Below are positions 7,178 through 15,127 of a DNA stretch of 21,950 nt, one piece after another. Within the stretch, counting starts at the first letter, position 1, and every line of letters starts with the position of its first letter. Position numbers and translations under genes: made by a program. The stretch is from Lachnospiraceae bacterium UBA3732 (GTDB taxonomy: Bacteria; Bacillota; Clostridia; Lachnospirales; Lachnospiraceae), in contig DFHD01000018.1 of the NCBI GenBank assembly GCA_002372545.1, positions 1-21,950 on the forward strand, in the 5' to 3' direction. The notes beneath the pieces are model-generated. The model searched no databases. It had not been told where the DNA came from and saw only the letters and a program-made list of their open reading frames with translations.

Positions 7178-7570
7178 ATGTACGAACAATTATTTGAAAA
7201 ACTTTCCCGCTCTGCCTTCCGTGCACGGTTCTGCCTCACGGAAAAGGACAAACGCTATGTTAAGGAGAAAGGCACGGAAACAATCCGCCGCCACGCGGAA
7301 GACTTCATCCGTACCCGCCTTGCCCCGGCATGGATAGAAAATGACGGAAAGCAGACACCGATGAGAGGTCACCCGGTATTCATCGCCCAGCACGGAACCG
7401 CGACCTGCTGCAGGGGATGCCTCAGGAAGTGGCACAAAATCCCGGAAGGCCGGGAGATGACAGAAGAAGAGATAACATATGTCGTAAATCTTCTCATGGA
7501 ATGGATCAGTCTTCAGATGGAAGAATGCGAAGAAAAGGAAGGAGAGCAGATGAGTTTTCCGTTCTTGTAG
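7178..7570 (+). CDS. DUF4186 family protein
   Basis: A 130-aa protein of about the expected family length. GAAAGG precedes ATG 7178. It shows the family signature from LFEKLSRSAFRARFCL at the start through TIRRHAEDFIRTRLAP (about 35-50) to the core GKQTPMRGHPVFIAQH (57-72) and ATCCRGCLRKWHKIPEGREM (75-94). Cys77, Cys78, Cys81 and His65, His72, His86 cluster in the core and could bind metal (inference). Function is not established. It is cytosolic by composition, with an acidic C-terminal end (EECEEKEGEQM) and terminal FPFL. It lies directly after the broken metallophosphoesterase and is intact, so the deletion spared it. Confidence 0.88.
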   Translation: MYEQLFEKLSRSAFRARFCLTEKDKRYVKEKGTETIRRHAEDFIRTRLAPAWIENDGKQTPMRGHPVFIAQHGTATCCRGCLRKWHKIPEGREMTEEEITYVVNLLMEWISLQMEECEEKEGEQMSFPFL

Positions 7571-7615
7571 GCAGATAGGGCAAATTGCCGTAATTCCACA
7601 ATTTCACATTGTTTT

Positions 7616-7661
7616 ATACTCAGCCATGAAGCGAATGATTTCACTTATCGTGGCTGAGTAT
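7616..7661. repeat. 11-bp perfect inverted repeat
   Basis: ATACTCAGCCA (7616-7626) and TGGCTGAGTAT (7651-7661) are exact reverse complements separated by 24 nt. It lies 45 bp after the DUF4186 stop. No T-run follows on either strand, so a normal intrinsic terminator is unlikely. It may be a degenerate terminator for the genes that converge here, a recombination site, or the remnant of a small element. Confidence 0.5.
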
Positions 7662-7722
7662 CACATGTATTAATTTGGCGATATTTTTTAAACATATATC
7701 TTTTAGTATTTTTCAACTTTTT

Positions 7723-7763
7723 TTACCGTAAAATCACTCACAATTACCGTAGTATAACTCACA
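7723..7763. repeat. 20-bp imperfect direct repeat, 21-bp period
   Basis: TTACCGTAAAATCACTCACA (7723-7742) is followed after one base by TTACCGTAGTATAACTCACA (7744-7763). TTACCGTA and ACTCACA are identical in both copies; only the middle differs. The 21-bp period places both copies on the same DNA face, as in tandem protein-binding sites. It lies in a 326-bp stretch with no gene. Confidence 0.6.
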
Positions 7764-7777
7764 GTTCGTCCCCGCAA

Positions 7778-7820
7778 AGCCTTATGGATACAAGGCTAGA
7801 GGTTTCCGATATCATATCGG
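7778..7820. other. Two adjacent small hairpins, non-coding
   Basis: AGCCTT (7778-7783) pairs with AAGGCT (7792-7797). CCGATAT (7806-7812) and ATATCGG (7814-7820) form a perfect palindrome around one base. Together with the direct repeat just upstream they make a compact structured block of about 100 bp. The rest of 7571-7896 shows no ORF with a ribosome binding site, and no clear terminator for the minus-strand lipoprotein gene that ends at 7897. Confidence 0.4.
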
Positions 7821-7896
7821 TATTTCAGAAGAGAAGTACGAAGGCTGATGGAAGTGTGCGTCGTATCAAGTTCATATCCTTTTTCCTATCCAACTA

Positions 7897-8952
7897 TCAT
7901 TTTTCATCCGCATCCGTTTGAGTGGCTGTTTCGGTTCTGGGAATGTTGCAGATATATTTTCCCAGTTCTTTATAAAATGCTATTGCAGAGTTAAGATTCT
8001 CAACATCTGAATCAGTCATTTGCAGCTTTTCAAGCACTTTTTCATCCTTGCCGATAAAGCTTACTGACGGGTTATTTCCATTAATTATCTTTTCAAACTC
8101 CTTAATATCATCTTCTGATTGAAAACATAGATTATACCTTTTTTCTTTATAATCAGCATCATTATGGGAAGAAACGAGTTCTGCGTTGCCATATGATCCC
8201 TTTATATTATTTACAAACGGTATTCTCATTTTTCCAGCTTTAGATACAATTTCAGACTGTTCTATTTCATCTAATTCACCATAAATTGTCCATTCAACCC
8301 ACGATAATTCCAGATTTACTCCCCATGTTATATCACTATTCCCATTTAGGCCTTTCGATATTTCAACATCACATCCAAAATTATAACTGTTCCAGTCTAT
8401 TGAACCAACGACTGGATAAACTGTATTTGAAACTGCTGTATAATCAGTAATCCATAAATCCTCATCATGACTTAACGTTTCTGATATTTCAAAATCAAAA
8501 AACTTCTCATCGATCAGCTTCTTTATGATTCCCTCTATTTCTTCTTTAGTATAATCCTTATATATGTATACCGATGTATCTACCGATGATTTATTATTTG
8601 AGGAATCAGTCGCGGTTATTGAGACAACGTATTCCCCGGGATTGGAATAATCAATTTTCTTATCATCCACTTCGACGGAAACAGCAGACACATCATCCGT
8701 ATCATCGGAGATACTGAAATAATCATTATAGTTGATGCTCTTTCCAACCTCGCATATTATCGCATCTGAGCCTAGTTCGATCACAGGCGGCGTAGTATCT
8801 TTCACCTGTTCTTCCGTTACTTCCTCCTGACCTGCCGCCTCACTTTCAGAGGAAGAAGGAATTTCGCTTTCGCCGGTTGATTTTTTATCTTTTCCGCAGC
8901 CACATAAGCCTGCGCAAAGTGTCATAGTAGCCAAAACGCAAATCTTTTTCAT
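7897..8952 (-). CDS. Lipoprotein with Ig-like (HYR/DUF5011-type) domain
   Basis: A 351-aa protein read on the minus strand. ATG at 8952 follows GAGGAGG with a 12-bp gap; an upstream in-frame start at 8994 puts 14 charged residues before the signal peptide and is rejected. MKKICVLATMTLCAGLCGC is a type II signal peptide, with Cys19 the probable lipidated residue (lipobox LCGC). A Ser/Glu/Thr-rich tether (about 22-50) follows. Residues ~52-131 (DTTPPVIELGSDAI, then NPGEYVVSITATDSSNNKSS) form one Ig-like domain typical of cell-surface proteins. The remaining ~220 residues are beta-rich, Asn/Asp/Glu-rich and unrecognised. It is predicted to be anchored on the outer face of the membrane. The only minus-strand gene of size here, it is convergent with the DUF4186 gene. 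Function unknown. Confidence 0.8.
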   Translation of the reverse strand: MKKICVLATMTLCAGLCGCGKDKKSTGESEIPSSSESEAAGQEEVTEEQVKDTTPPVIELGSDAIICEVGKSINYNDYFSISDDTDDVSAVSVEVDDKKIDYSNPGEYVVSITATDSSNNKSSVDTSVYIYKDYTKEEIEGIIKKLIDEKFFDFEISETLSHDEDLWITDYTAVSNTVYPVVGSIDWNSYNFGCDVEISKGLNGNSDITWGVNLELSWVEWTIYGELDEIEQSEIVSKAGKMRIPFVNNIKGSYGNAELVSSHNDADYKEKRYNLCFQSEDDIKEFEKIINGNNPSVSFIGKDEKVLEKLQMTDSDVENLNSAIAFYKELGKYICNIPRTETATQTDADEK

Positions 8953-9042
8953 CGCTATATAAGACCTCCTCAAAACAGTTCTATTCCTTTTCACAGTTCC
9001 TCTATATTTGTAATATCCATTCTACACCCCCCCATTTTCGTG

Positions 9043-9126
9043 TCAACAACCGCAAAATTCAGGGCAGTTGAAGATAACCCCTGCATCCTCAGGTAAACCA
9101 CCGGCGAACGGATTTCTGATTCTCAT
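9043..9126 (-). CDS. Putative 27-aa peptide with strong RBS and Cys-rich end
   Basis: On the minus strand, ATG at 9126 follows AAAGGAGG (core at 9140-9136) with ideal 9-bp spacing. It opens 27 codons: MRIRNPFAGGLPEDAGVIF, then NCPEFCGC, ending at TGA 9043-9045. Three of the last seven residues are cysteine (CPEFCGC). The quality of the ribosome binding site is the main reason to believe it. It lies 90 bp upstream of the lipoprotein start on the same strand, so it could be a leader peptide or an independent small protein. No processing gene is close, and I know no family. It could also be the surviving 5' end of a larger lost gene. Confidence 0.4.
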   Translation of the reverse strand: MRIRNPFAGGLPEDAGVIFNCPEFCGC

Positions 9127-9165
9127 TCAGAATGTCCTCCTTTTTTCTTTTCTATACCGTCCGAT

Positions 9166-9198
9166 TAATAGTTGAAATGAAATTGTCAATAATAGTTG
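9166..9198 (-). promoter_or_regulatory. Repeated TAATAGTTG around a TTGACA, possible operator/promoter
   Basis: TAATAGTTG occurs at 9166-9174 and again at 9190-9198 (24-bp period). Between them, on the minus strand, lies TTGACA (9189-9184). No good -10 stands at 16-18 bp, although TATAGA occurs further on (9156-9151). The position fits regulation of the minus-strand peptide and lipoprotein genes. The direct repeats could be sites for a dimeric regulator. Confidence 0.35.
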
Positions 9199-9413
9199 GC
9201 ATTTTTTACAAGGATTTTGGGAGCTATGCAGCTTTATCCAAAGTTTTGTAGGACAGCTGCCGTTTAACCAGCGGAGGAAGTCCTCCATTGGCGGAGAAGA
9301 TACGACTCTTGTCCAACCATGTAAAGTTGTTGCCCTTTTGTTACGCTGCAACAGATATAATCACATCATATATGGCAGGATTTTCGTTTTGCAGGATAAG
9401 CTGACAAAGCCGA

Positions 9414-9442
9414 TTGCGAATACCCATGACTTGTTATATGAT
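9414..9442 (+). promoter_or_regulatory. Candidate sigma-A promoter for the 9570 gene
   Basis: TTGCGA (9414-9419), a 17-bp spacer, then TATGAT (9437-9442): four and five of six consensus matches. The predicted start near 9449 leaves a leader of about 120 nt. That leader holds one small hairpin, TTCCTG at 9476-9481 with CAGGAA at 9487-9492. The stretch 9127-9569 otherwise contains no gene I can support. Confidence 0.42.
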
Positions 9443-9569
9443 GATACCAGGGTCAAAGCATGAGGAGCAGTTGTTTTCCTGTAAGGCAGGAAGATTAACG
9501 GTTTCCGAATGCTTTTAGAGAAGCCCGCCGGATGGTTACGAAAGGGATATGATCACAGGAGGTATAAAA

Positions 9570-12500
9570 ATGCCCAGTAAAAAGCTGAATACGATCAATA
9601 ATGAAATCTTCAGAGAATACGACGGCCCTTATGCGGACCGCAGCTTTCCCTTTATGGCGCTCAAGGTGTTTAACGCCAATTTGACCGGTGTGATGAGTAT
9701 CATTGATCCGGAGTTATTCAAACAGGCTGAACAGCTCAGGCAGGAGTTTGAAGCAACGCTGGAGGTGATCGAGGACGAAGACATCTATTACGGTCTGGTA
9801 AAGGGACGCGGAAAACTGAAAATGACCCATCTCGGCGGTGATCCCGAAAAGCGGGGCATGCTTCGTCTGGCACACGAAGAGGTAAAGAAGGAGTTTATTG
9901 CTTATAAGGATAGTCTTACAGGAGAAGATGAGGTCGGGAAGGATTATCTGGAATTAATTCAGGCCATCGTCTTCCCTGAAAACGGAGAATATCTTACCGC
10001 ATATCAGGACTCGTTTTATTTGGAAGGCATTGTCGGACTGATCGGTACCGGATTAAAGTTGAAAAAGAAAACGGTAAACGGCAGGGATGTGGTGGATTTT
10101 GCCTCCATTAAGGCTAATCTTTCCAAGCCGGACGGCAAGGGCTATTTTGCGCCGTATATGGGTATGTGTAAAACCGGTGCCAGTCTGATCCGCCTCGAAT
10201 CGGAAATGGCAGTAAAGAAGAGAGAGGGCTGGAATCCGGGAGAAGAAAAGGTATATCTGGAAAGACTGGCAGAGCTGCAGACAGAATATGAACGGCATTT
10301 TCAGGAACTCCGGAAGGCAGTGCATGACAATCCGGGAATATATGATGAATTTCTGGAAAATGATGCAGATCATGAGACCGGATGGGATGTTCTGAATAAT
10401 GCGAGAAACCAGATCTGTACCTGCGCGCATATGCTGGGGCAGGCGCAGGCTGTCCGGATGGGCTGGAATGCGGATGAACTGCCTATTCTCGGTTATATCA
10501 GCGAAATGGAGGCGAATCTTGCCCGGCTCCGTGAAGAAAACAGGCTTTTGAATCTGAAGGATGACGGCACGGAGAATAAAGGAAATGTCGTACTTCATAC
10601 GAAGCAGGTCCAGGAAGCCTTTGGTGAACTGAAAAATAAGATCTGGAATATAAAAGTCACTACACCTGCCGATAAGAGGAAGGTGCTGGCTGAAATAGAT
10701 GCGTTTCATGAAAAGTACGGAGCTTATACCCTTTCCAGAAGAGGTGAAACGCTGAACAGTAATTTCAAGAATCCGACCGGTTATGGACGGTTTTTTGACG
10801 GACTGAACAGTAAGCTCACTTCCGGTAGGAATGATGATCTGAAGCTCTATCCGGAAGAGGAAAGAAAGATAGAAGCCTTCCGGAAGGATTTCGGCATAAA
10901 GGAGGGTGAGCTCCCCTTTACCGGCATGGAACTGGCATACCTTGCCGCAACCGGTATTTCCGGCATTGAACTGGCTGTGAGCAAAGGAGAAGAAGGGCTG
11001 GCAGCCTTTGTTCAGAAGCATAAGGATAAGATCGATCAGGAAAAGCTCCATGCAGAGAATGTGGCAAAGGCCTATGCGGCAGGAAATAAAAACCAGCTGG
11101 CAGAAATCCTTCACCGCGGACTCCGCGATGCATTGCGCCGTTTCCGTTCGCATCAGGATCCGGCTGATTATGCGGTCTATGATCATGGTATGATCAAGGC
11201 CTTTACGGAAATTCTGGCCCGTGATCCGGCTCTCAAAGCAGCCTTCAGAGAGATAGATCAGGCAATGCCCGAATCCGAACGTGTGGATATCGATATGGTG
11301 ACCGGAGCCAGGCGTGTGGCAGGCCGGTCTCTGGGAAAATCCGGACTCCTGGAAACCTGGATAAAAGCCGGACAGGAACTGAATAACGAAGAGCTGAATG
11401 ATAAAACATGGTTCTGTTTCCGGGAAGAAAGAAGCAGAGCTGCGCGTAAGCTGATCTACAGAAACGGTATCCAGGCGCTGATCCGGGAAAGCGGGAGCAG
11501 CCGCCTCGGACACGCAATGGATCATGTGGGTACCGGCGAGGGTATGCAGGAATTGGAAAGGCTTTTCGACCGTCTGTATGAGGAAAACGTACTCAGACTG
11601 AGCCAGGACGGAAAAAGCCTTACGGTAAATGGGGTGCCGTTCCTGCAGGATGCTGCATGCCGGGATGAGTTTGAGCTCTTTATGACCGAAGCGGCCAATA
11701 AAGGTATTCTTCGGAGACTGGAAAAGGAAGCGTTTACACCCGAACAGCTCCGTGCCGTTACAAGGGAATACATGATGAATCTCCTCCGGGCAGATAAACT
11801 CTCCCATCGGAAGAATACGGGTGTCGAGGATGAGTATCTGAAGACCGATCCGGAAACAGAGATGGCTAACATGGATAAGCATATCGCCATCGAGTCAGCC
11901 ATCATGGGATATGTGAACAGCTTTGACTTTAAAGGGATCACCGGCGGTGAGCTGGCACAGCATCTGCGGAAGGAAAAGGACTTCTTCCGCCAGGCTATGC
12001 AGCATACTGCGGTCCTGGTAGATAATCAGCTCTGGTCTTCGGCAAAGAAGAGAAGGAATACTAAGCTTTCCTCTGTGCAGGATGCGATCGATGCGCTGGA
12101 GAAGGCTAATAAAGGATTATTTATCAGCTCGAAGGAGTATAAGGATATCCTGAAGGATCTTGTTACGCTGGAAAAGGATCTGAAGAAGGCGGAGGAAGGA
12201 TTTGTTCAGGCCGGAAACTGGCAGTATGACGGTGCAGGTCTTGCGGCAAGGGAAAAGAAAATCATGAACCGGCTGCAGAAATATATCAGCCGTAAGGATA
12301 AGGAACTTCAGGAGGAGGAAAGCCGGACGGCGGAGAAGAGAAAAGCGGCAGCCGTTCGTGCCCTGGAGGTGCTTGGCGTCCGCTATGAGCAGGACCGGAA
12401 GCTTCCCACGGTGACAAAGGAAAATCTTACAGCAGCAAGAAACTTTGAGGGCTATTCCCGGCTTTCTGTAGAGGAGAGCGCTGAGGCAAGGGCGAATTTC

Positions 12501-15086
12501 AAGCCGGCTGTGCCGCAGCCCTCAGCCGGATCAGAGGGAAAAAGCAGCGAAAAGAACAGCAATAAGAAAGAGCCTGTCAGCACAGAAAAAATAGATAAGC
12601 GCCGGGCAGAGTATAAGAGCTTCAAGAAAAGCCACAGCCGGGATGCGGATATACAGAATATCTTTCAGCTTCTGAACAGTCTGATCCCTGCTTCATCAGA
12701 TACAACGCCGATGACGGAGCAGCAGCTGGCACAGCTGAAATTTACCTATACCGGGGCGATCATGCTCCTTACCAACAAGATCAAGGCTATGGAGAAAAAT
12801 GTAGCGAATCTGCCCAAGCTGATCAGTGAATATGACCGCCTGACAAGACTGAAGAAAAATCCGGCAGAGCTGGCAAAGCTTTCCCAGCAGGAGCAGAATA
12901 AGGCAAGAGAGGGTATTAACCTCCTTCCTGCATCCAAGGAGGTGATCGACCGTTACAGCGCGCAAAAGAAGGAGTACGACTTACTCTCAAAGGTTAGAAA
13001 AACTCTCAGCAAGGATCTCCGTGTGGTAGATCATTGCCTCAGAACGAAGAAGAGACCTACGGGAGCTGAGCTTTTTGAGGATGCGCGTTCTCTTCGTATG
13101 ACCTATGATCTCTCGAAAGAAGAGATCATGGGCGGAAACATGAGCCAGCGGATCCCGATCACGCTGAAGAACAGTAAGGGACAGGATGTCACCGGACCGG
13201 ACGGAAAACCCCTGAAGGGGTTCTTTACGGAATCCAAACAGCTTCTTGAACCGCATGAATATGAAAAAGAGATGCGGAAAGAAATCAAGGAGGAGTACGG
13301 CGAAGCGGGAAATATCCTGGAAAATATAGATCTGAGAAGAGCAGCTTCTTTTATTGTCAGAGACAAGGACTTCGGCATAGATATTCTGAGTAAACCGGCA
13401 AAGACATTCCTTTTGGCCGCTGATGAATTATCTGTTGAGCCGGTTAAGAACAGCCTCAAGGATATCATGGTCAAACTCTTCAATGATGCCAAGTATGAGG
13501 AGGCAAAAAGAACGCCGTATTTAAATGCGCTGAACGAAATACGAACAGTCGAGCAGCTCCGCGCATTTATCGATTATATGCATGGCGTAAAGAAATTATC
13601 CAATTCCACCCTGATCAATATGGATATGGGCTTCAGCAAGGGGACGGTCATCGATAAGAGGAACAGCGCCTCATCTCTGGTGGCTGAACTGATCGGACGT
13701 CCGGATATCATTGCCGGTTCCCGTAATCTGCAGATCAGAAAGAATGGAAAAGGAAAGGCTGTGATCGGAACTTTTATGGAATACGCCAAGGGGCATGACC
13801 TTGGCAGTCTTAAAAAAGAGGATATGGAGTTATTTAATCATCTGACGCCTTCAAAGCTTGAGGGAAACCTTCAGCTGAAGAAGGACATAGCCGATCTTCA
13901 GATCCTGGACTATCTGATCGGCAATCCGGACAGACATCTGCTCAATCTTTTCTATGTATTTGATGAGAATGGACGGCTTGTAGGTATCCAGGGAATTGAT
14001 AACGATACGACCTTCAGCAGCAAAAACCATGCGGTCTTTCTGCAGGGAATCAACCTGGAGAACCTTTCCGTCATCACAAAGAAAACGGCAGACGCATTGA
14101 AAAAGCTGTATGATAATAAGGAGGCGTACAAGAACATGCTGTATGGCTACAAGCTTTCCGATGCCGAGGTGGATACTGCAATCCTGAGGCTGGAAAAAAT
14201 CGTGACCAAAATCGAAATGGACGCCCCGGCCTTTGAAGGGAAGGCGCCGGAGGAGCTGATCGATGGAAGGATCCGGATCGTAAATGATGACGAGCTGGGA
14301 AGAATCCCAATCTACGGCGGCCTGGACAGCGGCGCGGTGATGAAGAACGCCGACGGAAAAACGCAGGGAAGGAAAAATAGAAATCTTTTCCAATCCATTG
14401 CCGGAATGGGAAATGGCGGACTCAATCTGAAGGAAAACAAATCAGCGCTGACCTATCATGCGCAACAGGATAACGCCGATTACGCCCGCGGTGCAAAGAG
14501 GCTTGGCCGGCTGCTGAAGGAAATCGAACTGGTCGACGGCAAATACCAGATCGGTTCTGAAAACTTTACGAATATGCGGAACGCAGTGGCTGCCTATCAG
14601 AAAAGACTTAAGGATATGGATATCTCGCTGATCATGAGAGGCCGCCGCGGGATCAAGTTTGTGGGTGATTCGGAGGATGAAATCAAAAGGATCGATGACG
14701 TAATCAAATTATGCGATAAATACATAAATGGTAAAAATGCGGAGAAGATCAAAAAGCTATCTCCGGATAACAGGACATTCAAAAGATTTAAGCTTGCAGA
14801 AAAATGCAAGGCGGAAATGCTCCATCTGAAAAAACTGTACCTTGGCATAGAGGAGAAGCTTGACCTGGCGGAAGAGTACGGTTCCCTGATGAATGAAAGA
14901 TGGAATCTCTGTAATGATGAGAGAAAGCGGCTTACGGATGCGGCAAAGGCAAATCTGAAGAAGGTATCGGAAAAGCAGGCTGAGGATCAGAAGGCCATTG
15001 CAGGGCAGAATGCAGTTCCCGGGCAGAACGCAGTTCCCGGACAGAATGCAAATAAGCAGGGACCCGGCAAGGCTCCCGGAAAGTAG
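9570..15086 (+). CDS. Giant helical protein with C-terminal atypical kinase-like domain
   Basis: An 1838-aa protein. ATG 9570 follows AGGAGG (9556-9561) with ~8-bp spacing; an in-frame ATG at 9549 precedes that site and is rejected. No signal peptide or TM, so cytoplasmic. Residues 1-1100 are mostly charged helices, with coiled-coil-like parts near 860-970 and a Ser/Pro/Lys linker near 975-1010. Residues ~1190-1530 look like an atypical protein/lipid kinase fold of the HipA or PI3K-like type: a possible ATP lysine Lys1216 (LKGFFTES), a helix with Glu1373 (SSLVAELIG), a hinge-like GTFMEYAKGHDL (1400-1411), a catalytic loop GNPDRH (1451-1456) with a downstream Asn, and a metal-binding GIDND (1475-1479). 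The tail carries GQNAVP repeats. The assignment rests on motif order alone. An MMPL transporter gene starts 41 bp later. Confidence 0.72.
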   Translation: MPSKKLNTINNEIFREYDGPYADRSFPFMALKVFNANLTGVMSIIDPELFKQAEQLRQEFEATLEVIEDEDIYYGLVKGRGKLKMTHLGGDPEKRGMLRLAHEEVKKEFIAYKDSLTGEDEVGKDYLELIQAIVFPENGEYLTAYQDSFYLEGIVGLIGTGLKLKKKTVNGRDVVDFASIKANLSKPDGKGYFAPYMGMCKTGASLIRLESEMAVKKREGWNPGEEKVYLERLAELQTEYERHFQELRKAVHDNPGIYDEFLENDADHETGWDVLNNARNQICTCAHMLGQAQAVRMGWNADELPILGYISEMEANLARLREENRLLNLKDDGTENKGNVVLHTKQVQEAFGELKNKIWNIKVTTPADKRKVLAEIDAFHEKYGAYTLSRRGETLNSNFKNPTGYGRFFDGLNSKLTSGRNDDLKLYPEEERKIEAFRKDFGIKEGELPFTGMELAYLAATGISGIELAVSKGEEGLAAFVQKHKDKIDQEKLHAENVAKAYAAGNKNQLAEILHRGLRDALRRFRSHQDPADYAVYDHGMIKAFTEILARDPALKAAFREIDQAMPESERVDIDMVTGARRVAGRSLGKSGLLETWIKAGQELNNEELNDKTWFCFREERSRAARKLIYRNGIQALIRESGSSRLGHAMDHVGTGEGMQELERLFDRLYEENVLRLSQDGKSLTVNGVPFLQDAACRDEFELFMTEAANKGILRRLEKEAFTPEQLRAVTREYMMNLLRADKLSHRKNTGVEDEYLKTDPETEMANMDKHIAIESAIMGYVNSFDFKGITGGELAQHLRKEKDFFRQAMQHTAVLVDNQLWSSAKKRRNTKLSSVQDAIDALEKANKGLFISSKEYKDILKDLVTLEKDLKKAEEGFVQAGNWQYDGAGLAAREKKIMNRLQKYISRKDKELQEEESRTAEKRKAAAVRALEVLGVRYEQDRKLPTVTKENLTAARNFEGYSRLSVEESAEARANFKPAVPQPSAGSEGKSSEKNSNKKEPVSTEKIDKRRAEYKSFKKSHSRDADIQNIFQLLNSLIPASSDTTPMTEQQLAQLKFTYTGAIMLLTNKIKAMEKNVANLPKLISEYDRLTRLKKNPAELAKLSQQEQNKAREGINLLPASKEVIDRYSAQKKEYDLLSKVRKTLSKDLRVVDHCLRTKKRPTGAELFEDARSLRMTYDLSKEEIMGGNMSQRIPITLKNSKGQDVTGPDGKPLKGFFTESKQLLEPHEYEKEMRKEIKEEYGEAGNILENIDLRRAASFIVRDKDFGIDILSKPAKTFLLAADELSVEPVKNSLKDIMVKLFNDAKYEEAKRTPYLNALNEIRTVEQLRAFIDYMHGVKKLSNSTLINMDMGFSKGTVIDKRNSASSLVAELIGRPDIIAGSRNLQIRKNGKGKAVIGTFMEYAKGHDLGSLKKEDMELFNHLTPSKLEGNLQLKKDIADLQILDYLIGNPDRHLLNLFYVFDENGRLVGIQGIDNDTTFSSKNHAVFLQGINLENLSVITKKTADALKKLYDNKEAYKNMLYGYKLSDAEVDTAILRLEKIVTKIEMDAPAFEGKAPEELIDGRIRIVNDDELGRIPIYGGLDSGAVMKNADGKTQGRKNRNLFQSIAGMGNGGLNLKENKSALTYHAQQDNADYARGAKRLGRLLKEIELVDGKYQIGSENFTNMRNAVAAYQKRLKDMDISLIMRGRRGIKFVGDSEDEIKRIDDVIKLCDKYINGKNAEKIKKLSPDNRTFKRFKLAEKCKAEMLHLKKLYLGIEEKLDLAEEYGSLMNERWNLCNDERKRLTDAAKANLKKVSEKQAEDQKAIAGQNAVPGQNAVPGQNANKQGPGKAPGK
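15003..15050 (+). repeat. 18-bp tandem repeat coding GQNAVP
   Basis: Two full units (15003-15020, 15021-15038) and a partial third (15039-15050) encode GQNAVP-GQNAVP-GQNA near the C-terminus of the giant protein. The copies differ by only a few silent bases, so the expansion is recent and could vary between strains. Confidence 0.85.
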
Positions 15087-15127
15087 AGGGAGATTGAAAA
15101 ATGATGTGGAGATGAAAGGAATAGCAC

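Noticed and set aside
7616..7661. Inverted repeat as a bidirectional terminator
   Set aside because: No T-run follows the stem on either strand and the loop is 24 nt, so I list it only as a repeat.
9020..9030. 9-codon ORF after a G7 run on the minus strand
   Set aside because: Too short, and the G-run is a poor ribosome binding site.
9127..9351. 74-aa minus-strand ORF before the small peptide
   Set aside because: No ribosome binding site and no recognisable family; another frame also reads plausibly for about 35 codons (FTWLDKSRIFSANGG). It may be a remnant but I cannot assign it.
10053..11882. 609-aa minus-strand ORF inside the giant gene
   Set aside because: It is antisense to a well-supported coding frame with a good ribosome binding site; the translation is Phe/Ile/His-rich, shows no domain, and has no start signal.
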